Counted from the stretch's first letter, positions 42,566 to 52,122 are shown. The stretch is 64,000 nucleotides of DNA from Acidobacteriota bacterium (GCA_016196065.1 JACPYL010000027.1:1-64000); one strand, 5' to 3'. Translations and numbers: made by a program. Notes: generated by a model not told the origin, from the letters alone.

Positions 42566-44581
42566 ATGTCCAAAATCACAATTGCTCTCTTCCTGACATT
42601 CCTTCTGGCCGTCGTTGCGCTTGCGCAAGGACCAGCCTCGCAACCGACCGTGTGGGCCACCAGGCCCAACGCAGATGCCTTCGACAAGATCGTGAACGAT
42701 CGGTTGGCGGACGGACAGAAGTCGATCGACAAGATTGTTGCCGTGAAAGGCTCGAGGACGATCGAGAACACGCTGGTCCCCTACGACGAGGCGATCCGCC
42801 AGATCAACACGGGAAATTATCTCGCCAACCTGATGTTTCAGGTGCATCCGGATGCCGCGTTTCGCGACCGCGCCAGCACCATGACGCAGAAAGCGAACGC
42901 TGTGCTCACCGCGTTATCGTTGAATCGAGATGTTTACAAGGCGCTATCGGATCTGGATCTCTCCAAGACCGATCCCGTCACCCGTTACTATGTGCAGCGT
43001 CAGTTGCTCGAGTTTCGTTTGGCGGGCGTGGACAAAGACGATGCTACCCGCGCACGCCTTAAACAACTCAATGACGATCTCGTCGGGGAAGTGACTCTGT
43101 TCGAGCGCAACATTGCCGACGATCAGCGCAGCGTGGACATATCCAGTGCCGCTGAACTTGACGGACTGCCGCAGGATTACATTGACCGGCATAAACCTGG
43201 CGCAGACGGCAAAATCAAAATAACAACCGACTATCCCGACGCATTCCCGGTCTTCAAATTCGCCAAGAGCACGGATCTGCGCAAGCGCCTGTATTCCGAA
43301 TTCGACAACCGCGCCTATCCCAAGAATCGTGATCTGCTGATGAAGATGATGCAGACGCGTTACGAAATTGCGACCCTGCTCGGCTACGCATCATGGGCTG
43401 ACTACAACGCAGCCGACAAAATGGCTGTCAACGGACAGCACATCGCCGATTTCATTCGCGACCTGGACGCCGCATCCCGTCCCGTGGCCGAACGCGAATT
43501 CGCCATGCTGTTGGCGGAAAAGCAGAAGGCCGATCCCGGCGCAACGAAAATCTCGGAGTACGAGACCAGCTTCATTCGCGAGCAGCTCCGCCGCTCGAAG
43601 TACAACTTCGATTCCCAATCCGTGCGCCCCTACCTGCCATATCCGAGCGTGAAAAAAGGCATCATGGATACGGCTGCGCAACTGTTCCACGTGACCTTCA
43701 AGCAGGAAATGAATGTGCCGGCGTGGGATCCAACGGTCGAGACCTGGGAGGTCATCGACAACGGAAAGATGGTCGGGCGTTTCTATCTCGACATGCATCC
43801 GCGCCCTGGCAAGTTCAGCCACGCCGAGATGGTCCAGGTGCTGGATGGTATCCGCGGCAAGCAAATGCCGGAAGCAACTCTCGTCTGCAATTTCCCGCAG
43901 CCGACCGCGAGTGATGCGGGATTGATGGAGTACGGTGACGTGGAAGTGTTCTTCCACGAGTTCGGCCACCTGATGCACCACATCCTCGGCGGGCAACAGC
44001 CCTGGGCCGGGATTAGCGGCATCTCGATGGAAGCGGATTTCGGCGAAGCGCCTTCGCAGATGCTGGAAGAATTTATTCGCAGCCCGCAAGTGCTGGCATC
44101 ATTCGCTCATCACTACAAGACCGGCGAGCCGATCCCGACCGAACTGGTCGAGCGCATGAATCGCGCCGGAGCATTCGGGCGCGCGAACTCGATTGCCGCG
44201 CAGGTCAGCTACACCGCCCTTTCCTACGATCTCTACAAAGGCAACCCCAAGGATGTTGACTTGGATGCCGTCACGCTCGCGGACACGGAACGCTACACTC
44301 TTTTCACGCCGCTTTCCGGCACCCACATGTACGCGTCGTTCGGGCATCTCAGCGGATACTCTTCGGCCTACTACACCTACATGTGGGACAAAGTGATTGC
44401 CTTGGACTTCTTCCATCAGTTCGACCAGAAGAAAATGCTGGAAGGAGAGACTCCCATGCGTTATCGAAAGGTTGTGCTGGAACCGGGTGGCTCGGTATCC
44501 GCGAACGATCTGGTAAAAAACTTTCTGGGACGTCCGCAGAACATGACCGCATTCCAGGGCTGGATGGGAGAAGAATTTTAA
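42566..44581 (+). CDS. M3 family oligopeptidase (thimet/Dcp-like), exported
   Basis: A 671-aa zinc oligopeptidase. Signal peptide MSKITIALFLTFLLAVVALA. The long alpha-helical N-terminal region is typical of M3. Active-site motif HEFGH (464-468) is followed by LMHHI and the third-ligand region GISMEADFGEAPSQMLEEFI. The C-terminal GHLSGYSSAYYTYMWDKVIA is typical of the Dcp/OpdA group. Starts at 42548 and further upstream are open in frame, but ATG 42566 has AAGGGG upstream and begins the signal. It trims peptides in the periplasm and would complement the M13 endopeptidases. Confidence 0.94.
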   Translation: MSKITIALFLTFLLAVVALAQGPASQPTVWATRPNADAFDKIVNDRLADGQKSIDKIVAVKGSRTIENTLVPYDEAIRQINTGNYLANLMFQVHPDAAFRDRASTMTQKANAVLTALSLNRDVYKALSDLDLSKTDPVTRYYVQRQLLEFRLAGVDKDDATRARLKQLNDDLVGEVTLFERNIADDQRSVDISSAAELDGLPQDYIDRHKPGADGKIKITTDYPDAFPVFKFAKSTDLRKRLYSEFDNRAYPKNRDLLMKMMQTRYEIATLLGYASWADYNAADKMAVNGQHIADFIRDLDAASRPVAEREFAMLLAEKQKADPGATKISEYETSFIREQLRRSKYNFDSQSVRPYLPYPSVKKGIMDTAAQLFHVTFKQEMNVPAWDPTVETWEVIDNGKMVGRFYLDMHPRPGKFSHAEMVQVLDGIRGKQMPEATLVCNFPQPTASDAGLMEYGDVEVFFHEFGHLMHHILGGQQPWAGISGISMEADFGEAPSQMLEEFIRSPQVLASFAHHYKTGEPIPTELVERMNRAGAFGRANSIAAQVSYTALSYDLYKGNPKDVDLDAVTLADTERYTLFTPLSGTHMYASFGHLSGYSSAYYTYMWDKVIALDFFHQFDQKKMLEGETPMRYRKVVLEPGGSVSANDLVKNFLGRPQNMTAFQGWMGEEF

Positions 44582-44583
44582 GA

Positions 44584-44640
44584 GCAGCAGTTAGCATTCA
44601 GCATTCAGTAGGCAGATGCCAGTTGGCGCTCAGCAGTCCG
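44584..44640. repeat. Heptamer repeat array (CAG-phased)
   Basis: CAGTTAG, CATTCAG, CATTCAG, TAGGCAG, ATGCCAG, TTGGCGC, TCAGCAG: units of seven with CAG recurring. It begins right after the stop of the M3 gene. Confidence 0.65.
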
Positions 44641-44689
44641 CGGGTGCACGCAAACATTTTGCGGCGTCCGACATGTTCCAGCCGCGAAG

Positions 44690-44765
44690 CGGCGCAAGAT
44701 TACAGCCCACGGCGTAAGCCGTGGGTAACGCGAGACAAGCGGCAGCCCCGAAGGGGCGAAAGAGA
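44690..44765. repeat. Triple stem-loop repeat
   Basis: Three small palindromes in a row: CCGCGAAGCGG, CCCACGGCGTAAGCCGTGGG and GCCCCGAAGGGGC. Dispersed-repeat type, lying between the convergent M3 and amidase genes. Confidence 0.65.
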
Positions 44766-44770
44766 TATTC

Positions 44771-46240
44771 TCAGACGGAAGGCGTTCGCGTGTGCCAATC
44801 CGTCGCCTTCTCATACGCACTCGCCACCTGCAAGATCAACTCTTCCCGCCACGGTGCCGCCGCGAGCTGCAATCCGATCGGAAGCTTGTCGGATGTAAAT
44901 CCGCACGGTATCGAAATCGTGGGAAGTCCCCACACATTGAAAGGCCTCGTGTTGCGGAGCATGAGAAGCTCCGCCGGGCGCAGGGTTTCAGGCTTGGCCT
45001 TCAGATCCGCAATCGCCGGTGGCGGTACGGGCACTGCAGGCGTCAGCAGAATGTCCACCTCGTCAAATATCTTGCGGATGGAATGCCGCTCAGCATCAAG
45101 TTCGCGGCGCGCCCGCAATGCCGCCGCCGCCGAAGTATTCGCGGCCGATTGGATTCTCCCCAGCGTCGCCGCTTGGTAGAGTTCCGGTGTCTTGGCAACA
45201 AACGGTTCGTGGAAAGCGTACGCTTCCGCGCTCGAGAGCGTGCGGTCCGTTGGGACGTCGAGTTTCACTTCACGAATCTCCACGCGAAGACCGCGGAACA
45301 CTTCGATTGCTTTGTCGATTGCGGCCGCGACCTCGGAATGGAGTGCCTCGAAAAAGAATGCCCGCGGAATGCCGATGCGCAATTTCGTTGGGACGCGATC
45401 GATCGCAACTGTATAGTCCGGCACAGCCATGTCCACGCTCGCCGGATCGGCAGGATCGTAACCGGCCAGAACTTGTAACATCGCCGCCGCATCATGAACC
45501 GACGCCGCAATCGGGCCGACGTGATCATACGACCACGAGAGTGGAATCACGCCGCGAGCACTGACGCGTCCATGCGTCGCCTTGAGCCCGACCAGCCCGC
45601 AGTACGCCGCCGGCAAGCGGATCGAGCCCGCAGTATCCGTGCCGATCGCGGCAATGCCCATACCCGCAGCGACACTCGCCGCCGAGCCTCCTGAGGAACC
45701 TCCCGTGATGCGTGCCGTATCCCAGGGATTGTGAACTTCGCCGAAGAAACTGACCATGCAACTTCCGCCGTAGGCGAATTCGTGTAGATTCTGTTTCCCT
45801 AGAATGATCGCTCCGGCCTCGCGAAGCCGGCGCACAACTTCGGCGTCTTCCGGCGGTATGCGGTCCTTGAACAGCGCGCTGGCTGCGGTGGTGCGCACAC
45901 CGGCCGTATCCACGATGTCCTTCAGCCCCAACGGAATCCCGTGCAGCGGCCCGCGGTTATGTCCACTTTGAATTTCCGCTTCCGCGCGTCGCGCATCGGC
46001 AAGCGCAGAATCCGCCAGCACGGTGATGAACGCATTCAACTTCGGATTTAGACTTTCGACGCGTTGCAGGCAATTGCGCGTGAGTTCCACAGGAGAGAGG
46101 GAACGGTCGCGAATTTGGCGGCTCAGTTCTTGGATCGTCGTGCGCACGAAGGCCTCACTTGACCGAACAGATTTTACAGGCTGTGTTGACGGATCCCTCT
46201 GGGAATCACCGCCGACGGCGGCGGCCAGCAGGGGGCTCAT
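44771..46240 (-). CDS. Amidase signature family enzyme
   Basis: A 489-aa amidase. The Ser-cisSer-Lys triad region is complete: Lys in LGLKDIVDTAG, serines in GGSSGGSAASVAAG and GTDTAGSIRLPAA, followed by GLVGLKATHGRVS. C-terminal FNVWGLPTISIPCG is usual for the family. Start ATG 46240 is the first in-frame codon that does not invade the upstream gene, but it lacks a ribosome site, and a Tat signal is readable in a different frame just upstream (46240-46296). The N-terminus may therefore be frameshifted. The substrate cannot be told. Confidence 0.88.
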   Translation of the reverse strand: MSPLLAAAVGGDSQRDPSTQPVKSVRSSEAFVRTTIQELSRQIRDRSLSPVELTRNCLQRVESLNPKLNAFITVLADSALADARRAEAEIQSGHNRGPLHGIPLGLKDIVDTAGVRTTAASALFKDRIPPEDAEVVRRLREAGAIILGKQNLHEFAYGGSCMVSFFGEVHNPWDTARITGGSSGGSAASVAAGMGIAAIGTDTAGSIRLPAAYCGLVGLKATHGRVSARGVIPLSWSYDHVGPIAASVHDAAAMLQVLAGYDPADPASVDMAVPDYTVAIDRVPTKLRIGIPRAFFFEALHSEVAAAIDKAIEVFRGLRVEIREVKLDVPTDRTLSSAEAYAFHEPFVAKTPELYQAATLGRIQSAANTSAAAALRARRELDAERHSIRKIFDEVDILLTPAVPVPPPAIADLKAKPETLRPAELLMLRNTRPFNVWGLPTISIPCGFTSDKLPIGLQLAAAPWREELILQVASAYEKATDWHTRTPSV

Positions 46241-46296
46241 CGCCAGTTGGCAAGAAACTCGCGACGGCTGCGGCGTGGCGCCTCTACTAATTTCAT
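46240..46296 (-). other. Out-of-frame Tat signal leader before the amidase
   Basis: A 19-codon frame reads MKLVEAPRRSRREFLANWR and stops at TGA, which overlaps the amidase ATG (ATGA). The RRSRREFLA pattern is a good twin-arginine signal, and the hydrophobic part continues in the amidase frame (MSPLLAAAVGG). A one-base frameshift (or sequencing error) in an ancestral signal peptide is the simplest reading; a coupled leader peptide is the alternative. Confidence 0.5.
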
Positions 46297-46320
46297 ATGA
46301 AATCGCGATGTTTTCGTCAG

Positions 46321-46992
46321 CTACTCCGACAACGTTAGCCCGCTGCTTTGCTTTTTGCCGTTTCTCCACTGACGAAAGCGTGCTGTGATGGTCAAAGCGG
46401 CCAGAACTCCCCAGAGCAATCCGCCATACAGGAGAGCCATAAAGTCGCTGTCGCGCCGATCGTCTGGAGTGGTCGTAAGAATCCCCACGAGGGTCATCGC
46501 ACCGACTAGTAGGAGAATGCTGGCCCACGTGACTTCCATCCAGTTGAGTCGCGGACGCACGGTGGACCGAAAAGACGCTAGCAGAGCATCGATTCCTCTG
46601 CCTGCGAGCCACCAAAAGATAAGGCCCGCCAAAGGCCAGGTCAACGCACGCCACGCCCCAAGAAGCATTCCTTGGGGAAGCCATTCCCGGCGTCGAATGA
46701 GGAGGTAGGGCAACTGAGCAACCACGACTGGAAAATTCAACACGACTGGCACCCTCATACGCCCCATTGCCTTTTTCTCTGCGGCATGAAGTTCTTGCAG
46801 GCCCTCGGTCCATTGTGGCGACACGATGATACGTGGCTGCTCTGAGAGTGGAATCTCTTCTTGGTGTGTTGACGCGTAGGTTCGTTTTGCCAGTAATACG
46901 CTACCCAGCAAGTCGCTTCTTGCAGGCCACAAGACCAGAAGGCATACAAACAATTGTGCGATTGGAAGAATCGATCGGAACTGATAGCGCAT
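46321..46992 (-). CDS. Membrane protein of unknown function
   Basis: A 223-aa protein: an N-terminal signal or membrane helix (ILPIAQLFVCLLVLWPA), an extracytoplasmic stretch to ~residue 85 and three further hydrophobic segments (ALTWPLAGLIFWWLAG; ASILLLVGAMTLVGILT; LLYGGLLWGVLAALTI), ending in a basic cytoplasmic tail. No family recognised. Its stop lies 25 bp before the out-of-frame Tat leader of the amidase, so the two genes are probably co-transcribed. Confidence 0.72.
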   Translation of the reverse strand: MRYQFRSILPIAQLFVCLLVLWPARSDLLGSVLLAKRTYASTHQEEIPLSEQPRIIVSPQWTEGLQELHAAEKKAMGRMRVPVVLNFPVVVAQLPYLLIRRREWLPQGMLLGAWRALTWPLAGLIFWWLAGRGIDALLASFRSTVRPRLNWMEVTWASILLLVGAMTLVGILTTTPDDRRDSDFMALLYGGLLWGVLAALTITARFRQWRNGKKQSSGLTLSE

Positions 46993-47085
46993 AGCCGGGC
47001 ATCATTGTACGTCCGATGCGCGGCTGTTGGAATCAGACGTTAGCACTCGTTGACCCGCAAGGAGTGAAATGGAGATTGTTCCCGA

Positions 47086-48186
47086 CTAAGTTTTTCGTCC
47101 GATGCAGATGTAGTTGACCGTGTTTCCAGTCACGCCTTCCAAATGGATATGAGTCTTGGTCGTGCTCTGCAGCACGTTCTGACCCGTCGTGATGTCTTGC
47201 GCCACACAAATTGGAGGAACTGTGTAGGGCTCAGCGAATCTGTGGGTTAAAGGCAAGATACCCTGACCTGCCAAATCCGTCGGTGCAGACGTGTTGGTGC
47301 GAATGTCCTGAGCGATCACGACCGGCCCGCCGAAGTACGATCGACCACTGTTTACATCTTTGCTGGATGAATAAAAATTCCATGTCCCAATCTTGGCGCC
47401 CTGGTCGGCAGAGTAGAAGCCCCATGTATTGGGAAAAACATTGCCGGAAATGGCTGGGGCAGCAAAAAAGCCGACTCCCGTTAAGGAACCATCCTTGGCT
47501 GGATCGTATCCCTGGAAGTCGACATACGTGGATACATAGGCCGCCAGAATCTGGCCGGTGCCAGGAACTGAGTTGTATGTGTTGATGACATTCGACGTGA
47601 CGCCCGCCCAGCATATCGCCATATAGCAGGAGCCCATGTTGCCGCCGTCGCGAATGGTATTGAAGCGAGCGGCGTGAAAACCAAGGTTGGGGGAAGGAAT
47701 GGTGCCAACGTGGTGATCGGAAGCTTGGACGCTCATTCCGGCTACTTCGCTATCAGGGACTTGCAACCACTGTGGCGTTCCCCACAGGTCGATTTCTGTC
47801 TGGATGGATTCAAGGCCCCAATACGGGCCAGAATCGTTGGCATTATTGAAGGCGTATACCGACAGAGCTCGATCTTGATTGGTGTGGAGTGTTCCGCTGC
47901 CAAAAAGGTGATTGATGGAGACTGCTGAGTTCTTGAAGCCCTGCTTGGTGTGGGTGTCGTTGAAAAAAGTTCGCGCGCAAAGGGTGACGGTGCCGGGTAT
48001 GGGAGACGGACCGTTGACGGGGTCTGCTGTTACGACATCGATACCCAGCCACGAGTGCTGTACACCGAGAGCATCCACGTAGTCGAGGAGATGATTTGGA
48101 GTTACCTGGCTCGGACAGTCGCTTGTCTGTGCGGCCGCAAAAAGGCTCAGCAGAACGAAACCTGCAGTCAACGGAAACTTAAGCAC
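47086..48186 (-). CDS. Secreted protein of unknown function, fibre-like C-terminus
   Basis: A 366-aa exported protein. Signal peptide MLKFPLTAGFVLLSLFAAAQ. The mature protein is beta- and Gly/Ser/Asn-rich with few charged helices (SVSINHLF is replaced here by AVSINHLFGSGTLHT; also YWGLESIQTEIDLWG, SDHHVGTIPSPN). The last ~30 residues (TKTHIHLEGVTGNTVNYICI) resemble the ends of secreted fibre or stalk proteins. No enzyme motif. It stands alone. Confidence 0.7.
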   Translation of the reverse strand: MLKFPLTAGFVLLSLFAAAQTSDCPSQVTPNHLLDYVDALGVQHSWLGIDVVTADPVNGPSPIPGTVTLCARTFFNDTHTKQGFKNSAVSINHLFGSGTLHTNQDRALSVYAFNNANDSGPYWGLESIQTEIDLWGTPQWLQVPDSEVAGMSVQASDHHVGTIPSPNLGFHAARFNTIRDGGNMGSCYMAICWAGVTSNVINTYNSVPGTGQILAAYVSTYVDFQGYDPAKDGSLTGVGFFAAPAISGNVFPNTWGFYSADQGAKIGTWNFYSSSKDVNSGRSYFGGPVVIAQDIRTNTSAPTDLAGQGILPLTHRFAEPYTVPPICVAQDITTGQNVLQSTTKTHIHLEGVTGNTVNYICIGRKT

Positions 48187-48374
48187 GACTTGCCTTTCAA
48201 ATTATGGTTGTGGTTCCCGCCTATTTATCGGCCCTTCAGGCCGTTTTCCCACCATAGCGGTATGCTCACGTCCGATCAAAAGTAACCGTGGGAAATAAAA
48301 ACACTGAGGCTGGGACGCGAAAGTCGAGCCATTGGAATAGTGCGGAGATGCGACGCGGGTCGGAGCGATCAACT

Positions 48375-49736
48375 CTAGCCGTGGAGGTGCGTTCGCGCTC
48401 TCTTCGCGAACCATTTCACGACCACATACACGATCGGACCAACCGCCAGTGCCCACGGACCCCAGCGCCATGCGACCGGATCGCTGAACAAAAGCGCGAC
48501 CACCGTCATCACGGTGGGCAGGGCGATCACATAAACCAAACCGAGATTCCCGGCGGGAATCCGGAAGGCGCGCGGCAAGTCAGGACGCTTGTGGCGCAGC
48601 CCCCACGCCGAGAGCACGGTCATCACGGTCGTCGCCGCCCGCAGCCAGACATAAATGCTGATCAGCTGTCCGAGCGTATGTTGCGCTAGCGAAGCGTAGA
48701 TCGCCGCCGAAATCAGAATCGCCACCCACGGAGTTCCGTAGCGCGCATGTTTGCGCGTAAGAAATGGCGGTAAGTAACCATCTTCGGCCAGTGCGAACGG
48801 CATGCGAGTGGTGGTCAGCACCGTACTGTTGAGTAGCGCCACCGTACTCACCATCGCGCCCAGCGTCATCAGGTTGCCGAGCCACGATCCGCCGATCAGC
48901 TGTGCCGCCGTCGAAAAGTACCCGTCTTTCCATTCCTGCCAATTTCCGAGCGCAGCCAATGCCGCCAGGGTCGGCAGGAAATAGGCAGCGATCGAAAGCG
49001 GCACCACCAGCGCGAGCGCTCGCGGATAGGTGCGTTGCGGATTCTCCACTTCCTCCGCCACCGTAGACAACTGTTCGTATCCTGAATAGAGCCACAGGCC
49101 CAGCGCCAGGCCCACTCCAAATACCTGCGAGAGCGGACGGTTTGGCGGAACAAACGGAACGAACGGATTGTGATGCCATTTCGTCAGGCCAATCACAATC
49201 ATCGCGATGACCGGAATAAAAATGAAAAGCTCAAACGCAGTCGCGGCTTTGCCAACCATCTGGATGCCGCGAATGTTCAGCCACGTGATGAGCGCGATCA
49301 GCGCAAACGAGACCAGCCAGTGCTTCCATCCAACAATCCCCGGAAAGTAGAACGTCAGGTAGTCCGCGAACAACACTGCGTAGGAACCGCCCAGAAGAAA
49401 TGACGCCGACCAGTTCCACCATCCCGCGAGGAATCCCCAGAAGTCGCCAAAGGCCGCGCGGGTCCAGCGATAGAAGCCGCCTTCAACCGGCATCGCACAG
49501 GTCAGTTCCGCGGAAACCAGCGAAACCGGGATGCACCAGAAAATTGGGATGATCAGGTGATACAGCAGCGTCATGCCCGGTCCGCTGGTGGTCACCATCG
49601 TCTCCAGGCCGAACGGGCCTCCGGTCGTATACGAAAACATTACGAAGACGAAGTAGAAGAGACTGGCTTTGCGGACGGTGGAAGTCGTCGATGGTTTGGG
49701 CGTGGTCAAAGTGTGCGATCTTTCGCGAGAACGCAA
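48375..49736 (-). CDS. APC superfamily amino acid/polyamine permease
   Basis: A 453-aa transporter with about twelve transmembrane helices. APC hallmarks: GGPFGLETMV in helix 1, MPVEGGFYRWTRAAFG before helix 3, a central FGVGLALGLWLYSGYEQLST, and AEEVENPQRTYPRALALVVP. It should import an amino acid or polyamine with a proton or exchange it. The loss of some glycine-rich helix-1 residues relative to AdiC is normal in this subgroup. No pathway genes adjacent. Confidence 0.92.
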   Translation of the reverse strand: MRSRERSHTLTTPKPSTTSTVRKASLFYFVFVMFSYTTGGPFGLETMVTTSGPGMTLLYHLIIPIFWCIPVSLVSAELTCAMPVEGGFYRWTRAAFGDFWGFLAGWWNWSASFLLGGSYAVLFADYLTFYFPGIVGWKHWLVSFALIALITWLNIRGIQMVGKAATAFELFIFIPVIAMIVIGLTKWHHNPFVPFVPPNRPLSQVFGVGLALGLWLYSGYEQLSTVAEEVENPQRTYPRALALVVPLSIAAYFLPTLAALAALGNWQEWKDGYFSTAAQLIGGSWLGNLMTLGAMVSTVALLNSTVLTTTRMPFALAEDGYLPPFLTRKHARYGTPWVAILISAAIYASLAQHTLGQLISIYVWLRAATTVMTVLSAWGLRHKRPDLPRAFRIPAGNLGLVYVIALPTVMTVVALLFSDPVAWRWGPWALAVGPIVYVVVKWFAKRARTHLHG

Positions 49737-49749
49737 CCCGCAGACAAGT

Positions 49750-50547
49750 CTAATGTTTCAGCGATTGCTCCAGCATCCACGGAATCAGGTCAGGCTCGGC
49801 GTACGCATTGTCCCAGGCGTTGTGCCCGACACCGGGATATTCGGTGTACTTGAACTTCGCTTTGACGGCAGTGAGGGCCTCCGCCATTTGACGCGCTTCG
49901 GTCACGGGCACAGTGTCGTCATCACCGCCGTGAAACATCCAGATGGGAGTGTTCGCAACCCGGCGCGCTACTTCAGCGAAAGGGTCTGCGATCTTCGGGT
50001 CGCCGGCCACGCTAACGAACAATTCCGGCATCTCTTTCAAAGGACGCAGTCCAGAACAGATCGGCACGAGCGCGGCGAAACGTCCTGGATGGCGAATCGC
50101 AATTTCCCACGTCCCGTATCCACCCATGGAGAGCCCGGTGAGGTAGACGTGATTGCGATCGCCGTGGAACTCCTTGATCGAAGCATCGAGTGCTGCCAGG
50201 GCCTGCGCTTCCATTTCCGGAGTACCCCAGAGTCTTTCGTTCCGGCATTGCGGCATCACGACCACGAACGGAAACCGCGAATTCTTCACTCGAATTGCGT
50301 GGCCGATGCCGACGTCCGTCTGAATCAGTCCATCATCGCCACGTTCGCCGGAGCCATGCAGGAAAAGTACGACCGGCCATGATTTCTTCGTCGAGAAATC
50401 CGACGGGACAAAAACCTGGTAGCGATAGCTTGTCCCCGAAACCGTAACGGCGCGATCCAGAAATCCCGTCTGCACACGGCCCCACTCCGGCAAAGCAGCA
50501 GCCAGAACGAGCAGGACGGACCACACCAACGCTCTTGATTTCGACAT
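49750..50547 (-). CDS. Secreted alpha/beta-hydrolase (PHB-depolymerase/phospholipase-like esterase)
   Basis: A 265-aa exported serine esterase. Signal peptide ALVWSVLLVLAAALPEW. Oxyanion motif FLHGSGERG, nucleophile elbow GLSMGGYG (Ser140), catalytic Asp region GGDDDTVPV and His in VGHNAWDNAY complete the triad. The fold resembles the prolyl-oligopeptidase-like/feruloyl-esterase group. The frame is open further upstream, but ATG 50547 begins the signal peptide. The gene lies 13 bp from the permease, same direction. Confidence 0.87.
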   Translation of the reverse strand: MSKSRALVWSVLLVLAAALPEWGRVQTGFLDRAVTVSGTSYRYQVFVPSDFSTKKSWPVVLFLHGSGERGDDGLIQTDVGIGHAIRVKNSRFPFVVVMPQCRNERLWGTPEMEAQALAALDASIKEFHGDRNHVYLTGLSMGGYGTWEIAIRHPGRFAALVPICSGLRPLKEMPELFVSVAGDPKIADPFAEVARRVANTPIWMFHGGDDDTVPVTEARQMAEALTAVKAKFKYTEYPGVGHNAWDNAYAEPDLIPWMLEQSLKH

Positions 50548-50615
50548 GGCAGGACAGTGTACAGGAATTTGAAGGGAAGTCCGCGGTAGTCGGCTGCAGG
50601 GAACGGTGCAAGGAA

Positions 50616-51134
50616 CTAGGCGCCGATCGCCAGCGGGAGCCGTGGCCGGACGCCCGCTTCTTCCAGATCGAGCAACTTGCGCTTGATATCGAGTCCGCCA
50701 CCGTACCCGCACAGTGTGCCGTCCGCGGCAATCACGCGATGGCAGGGAACAACGATCGCGATGGGATTGCGGTTGTTCGACATTCCCACCGCGCGAAAAG
50801 CCAGTGGATGCCCGATCGCGTGCGCGATATCCCGGTAGGAACACGTTTCGCCGTAAGGAATGTCGAGTAGCGCGTGCCAGCACTTGAGTTGAAATTCCGT
50901 CCCGCGCAAATCCAGCGGAAGGGAGAACTCGCGCCGCTGCCCATCGAAATATTCGTCGAGCTGGGTCAGCCACGGTTGCAGCGCGCTGCGGGATTCTTGC
51001 CAGTCCTGATCGACGCCGATGCCTTCGGTGCGCTGGCCGCGATCAAACTCCAGCTTCATCAAGCCGCTGGGCGAAAGTGCGAGAAGCAGCGGACCAGCAG
51101 GAGAATCGGTGCGGGCGTAGAAAATCCGTTCCAT
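50616..51134 (-). CDS. ogt: Methylated-DNA--[protein]-cysteine S-methyltransferase
   Basis: A 172-aa DNA repair protein. C-terminal domain with the acceptor-cysteine motif VVPCHRVIAADG (Cys131) followed by GYGGGLDIKRKLLDLE, preceded by the HTH (TCSYRDIAHAIGHPLAFRAV). A short N-terminal ribonuclease-H-like domain is present, so it is the Ogt/AdaB form without an Ada domain. It transfers the alkyl group of O6-alkylguanine onto its own cysteine. Start Met 51134 was chosen over 51161 because family members begin close to this MERIFYA segment. Confidence 0.94.
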   Translation of the reverse strand: MERIFYARTDSPAGPLLLALSPSGLMKLEFDRGQRTEGIGVDQDWQESRSALQPWLTQLDEYFDGQRREFSLPLDLRGTEFQLKCWHALLDIPYGETCSYRDIAHAIGHPLAFRAVGMSNNRNPIAIVVPCHRVIAADGTLCGYGGGLDIKRKLLDLEEAGVRPRLPLAIGA

Positions 51135-51190
51135 GGTTGCAGCAGAATACCATCTCCCCAAACTTGCTCAGCGCGAGAATTAGGGTGCAA

Positions 51191-51220
51191 AGAAAAAGCC
51201 TCCCGTTTTCGCGGGAGGCT
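51191..51220 (-). terminator. Intrinsic terminator of the OmpA-family gene
   Basis: On the minus strand AGCCTCCCGCG-AAAA-CGGGAGGCT (one unpaired base pair near the loop) is followed by TTTTTCTTTG. It lies 24 bp beyond the OmpA-gene stop. Confidence 0.9.
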
Positions 51221-51243
51221 CGTTCGCTTGTGGGAGGGTACCG

Positions 51244-52122
51244 TTACTTTGCTGGCTGCTGTTGGTCGGTGGTGGTTGCGGGGGCGGTTCCCGACGAAGC
51301 CAGTTGCTCCAGGTTGTTCTTCAGGAGGCTGATCTCGACACGCCCACCGGAGACTCGCTTCACCGGCTTCGCATCGCTGGCAGTGGCCTGCGCCGGAGCG
51401 TTGCCCATGCCTACGAGGTAAATCCGATAGACCGGAATCTCATGATTGAGAACCAGGTAGCGGACAACCGACTCGGCCATCTTCTGCGAGTTCGCGATTG
51501 CCGTCTGTCCGTGACCGGACGAGAAGCCCTGCACTTCGATGATGTAGCCGCGCTGGCTCTTCAGCGGGGTCGCCATCTCGTCGAGCGCCGTCTTTGCATT
51601 CTGGCTGAGGAGGGTCTGACCGGACTTGAAACGGATTTCGGTCTGGGTCGACGCCTGGTACTGATCGATATTCGTAACCACCTGCTCGACCGTGTTCAGG
51701 CGGGTGTGAGCAGACTGCGCGGTTTGCTGCGCGGCGGTAGCTTTGTTGCCCGCTTCGACGGCGTGCTGATCGGCTTCATTGGCCTTCGCGGAAGCCAGCT
51801 GGATGCCCTGCTGGGCGCGGCTGTCGACGTCCTTGATCATCTTGCTGTTGGAAGCCGTCAGTTCGTCCAGTTCGTTGATGCGATCGCGGATCGGCGCGGT
51901 CTGGCGCTGCACATATTTCTTGCGGGCAAACGGATTCATCTTGCCCCAGAAACCTTCATGTGTGTCCGGCTGCAAGGGAGTCTTGCCGGTGGCGTTGTCA
52001 GCCTTGGGAGCGGCCTGATCGGCGGGCGCGCTTTGGGTCGCAGGCTGCGTGGTGCTCTGCGCGAATGCGGGGAGAGTCATAACTCCTGCCAGCAGCAACG
52101 CGGGAACAATGTGATTCTTCAT
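51244..52122 (-). CDS. OmpA-family outer-membrane/peptidoglycan-associated protein
   Basis: A 292-aa exported protein. Signal peptide MKNHIVPALLLAGVMTLPAF. A Gln/Ala/Thr-rich linker, then a helical coiled-coil stretch (~90-150, AANEADQHAVEAGNKATAAQ type), then a C-terminal OmpA-like domain (TEIRFKSGQTLLSQNAKTAL ... IEVQGFSSGHGQTAIANSQK, MAESVVRYL) that binds peptidoglycan. No N-terminal beta-barrel, so it is anchored only by the peptidoglycan domain or partners. ATG 52122 lies behind GGAGGAAG. Own terminator. Confidence 0.9.
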   Translation of the reverse strand: MKNHIVPALLLAGVMTLPAFAQSTTQPATQSAPADQAAPKADNATGKTPLQPDTHEGFWGKMNPFARKKYVQRQTAPIRDRINELDELTASNSKMIKDVDSRAQQGIQLASAKANEADQHAVEAGNKATAAQQTAQSAHTRLNTVEQVVTNIDQYQASTQTEIRFKSGQTLLSQNAKTALDEMATPLKSQRGYIIEVQGFSSGHGQTAIANSQKMAESVVRYLVLNHEIPVYRIYLVGMGNAPAQATASDAKPVKRVSGGRVEISLLKNNLEQLASSGTAPATTTDQQQPAK

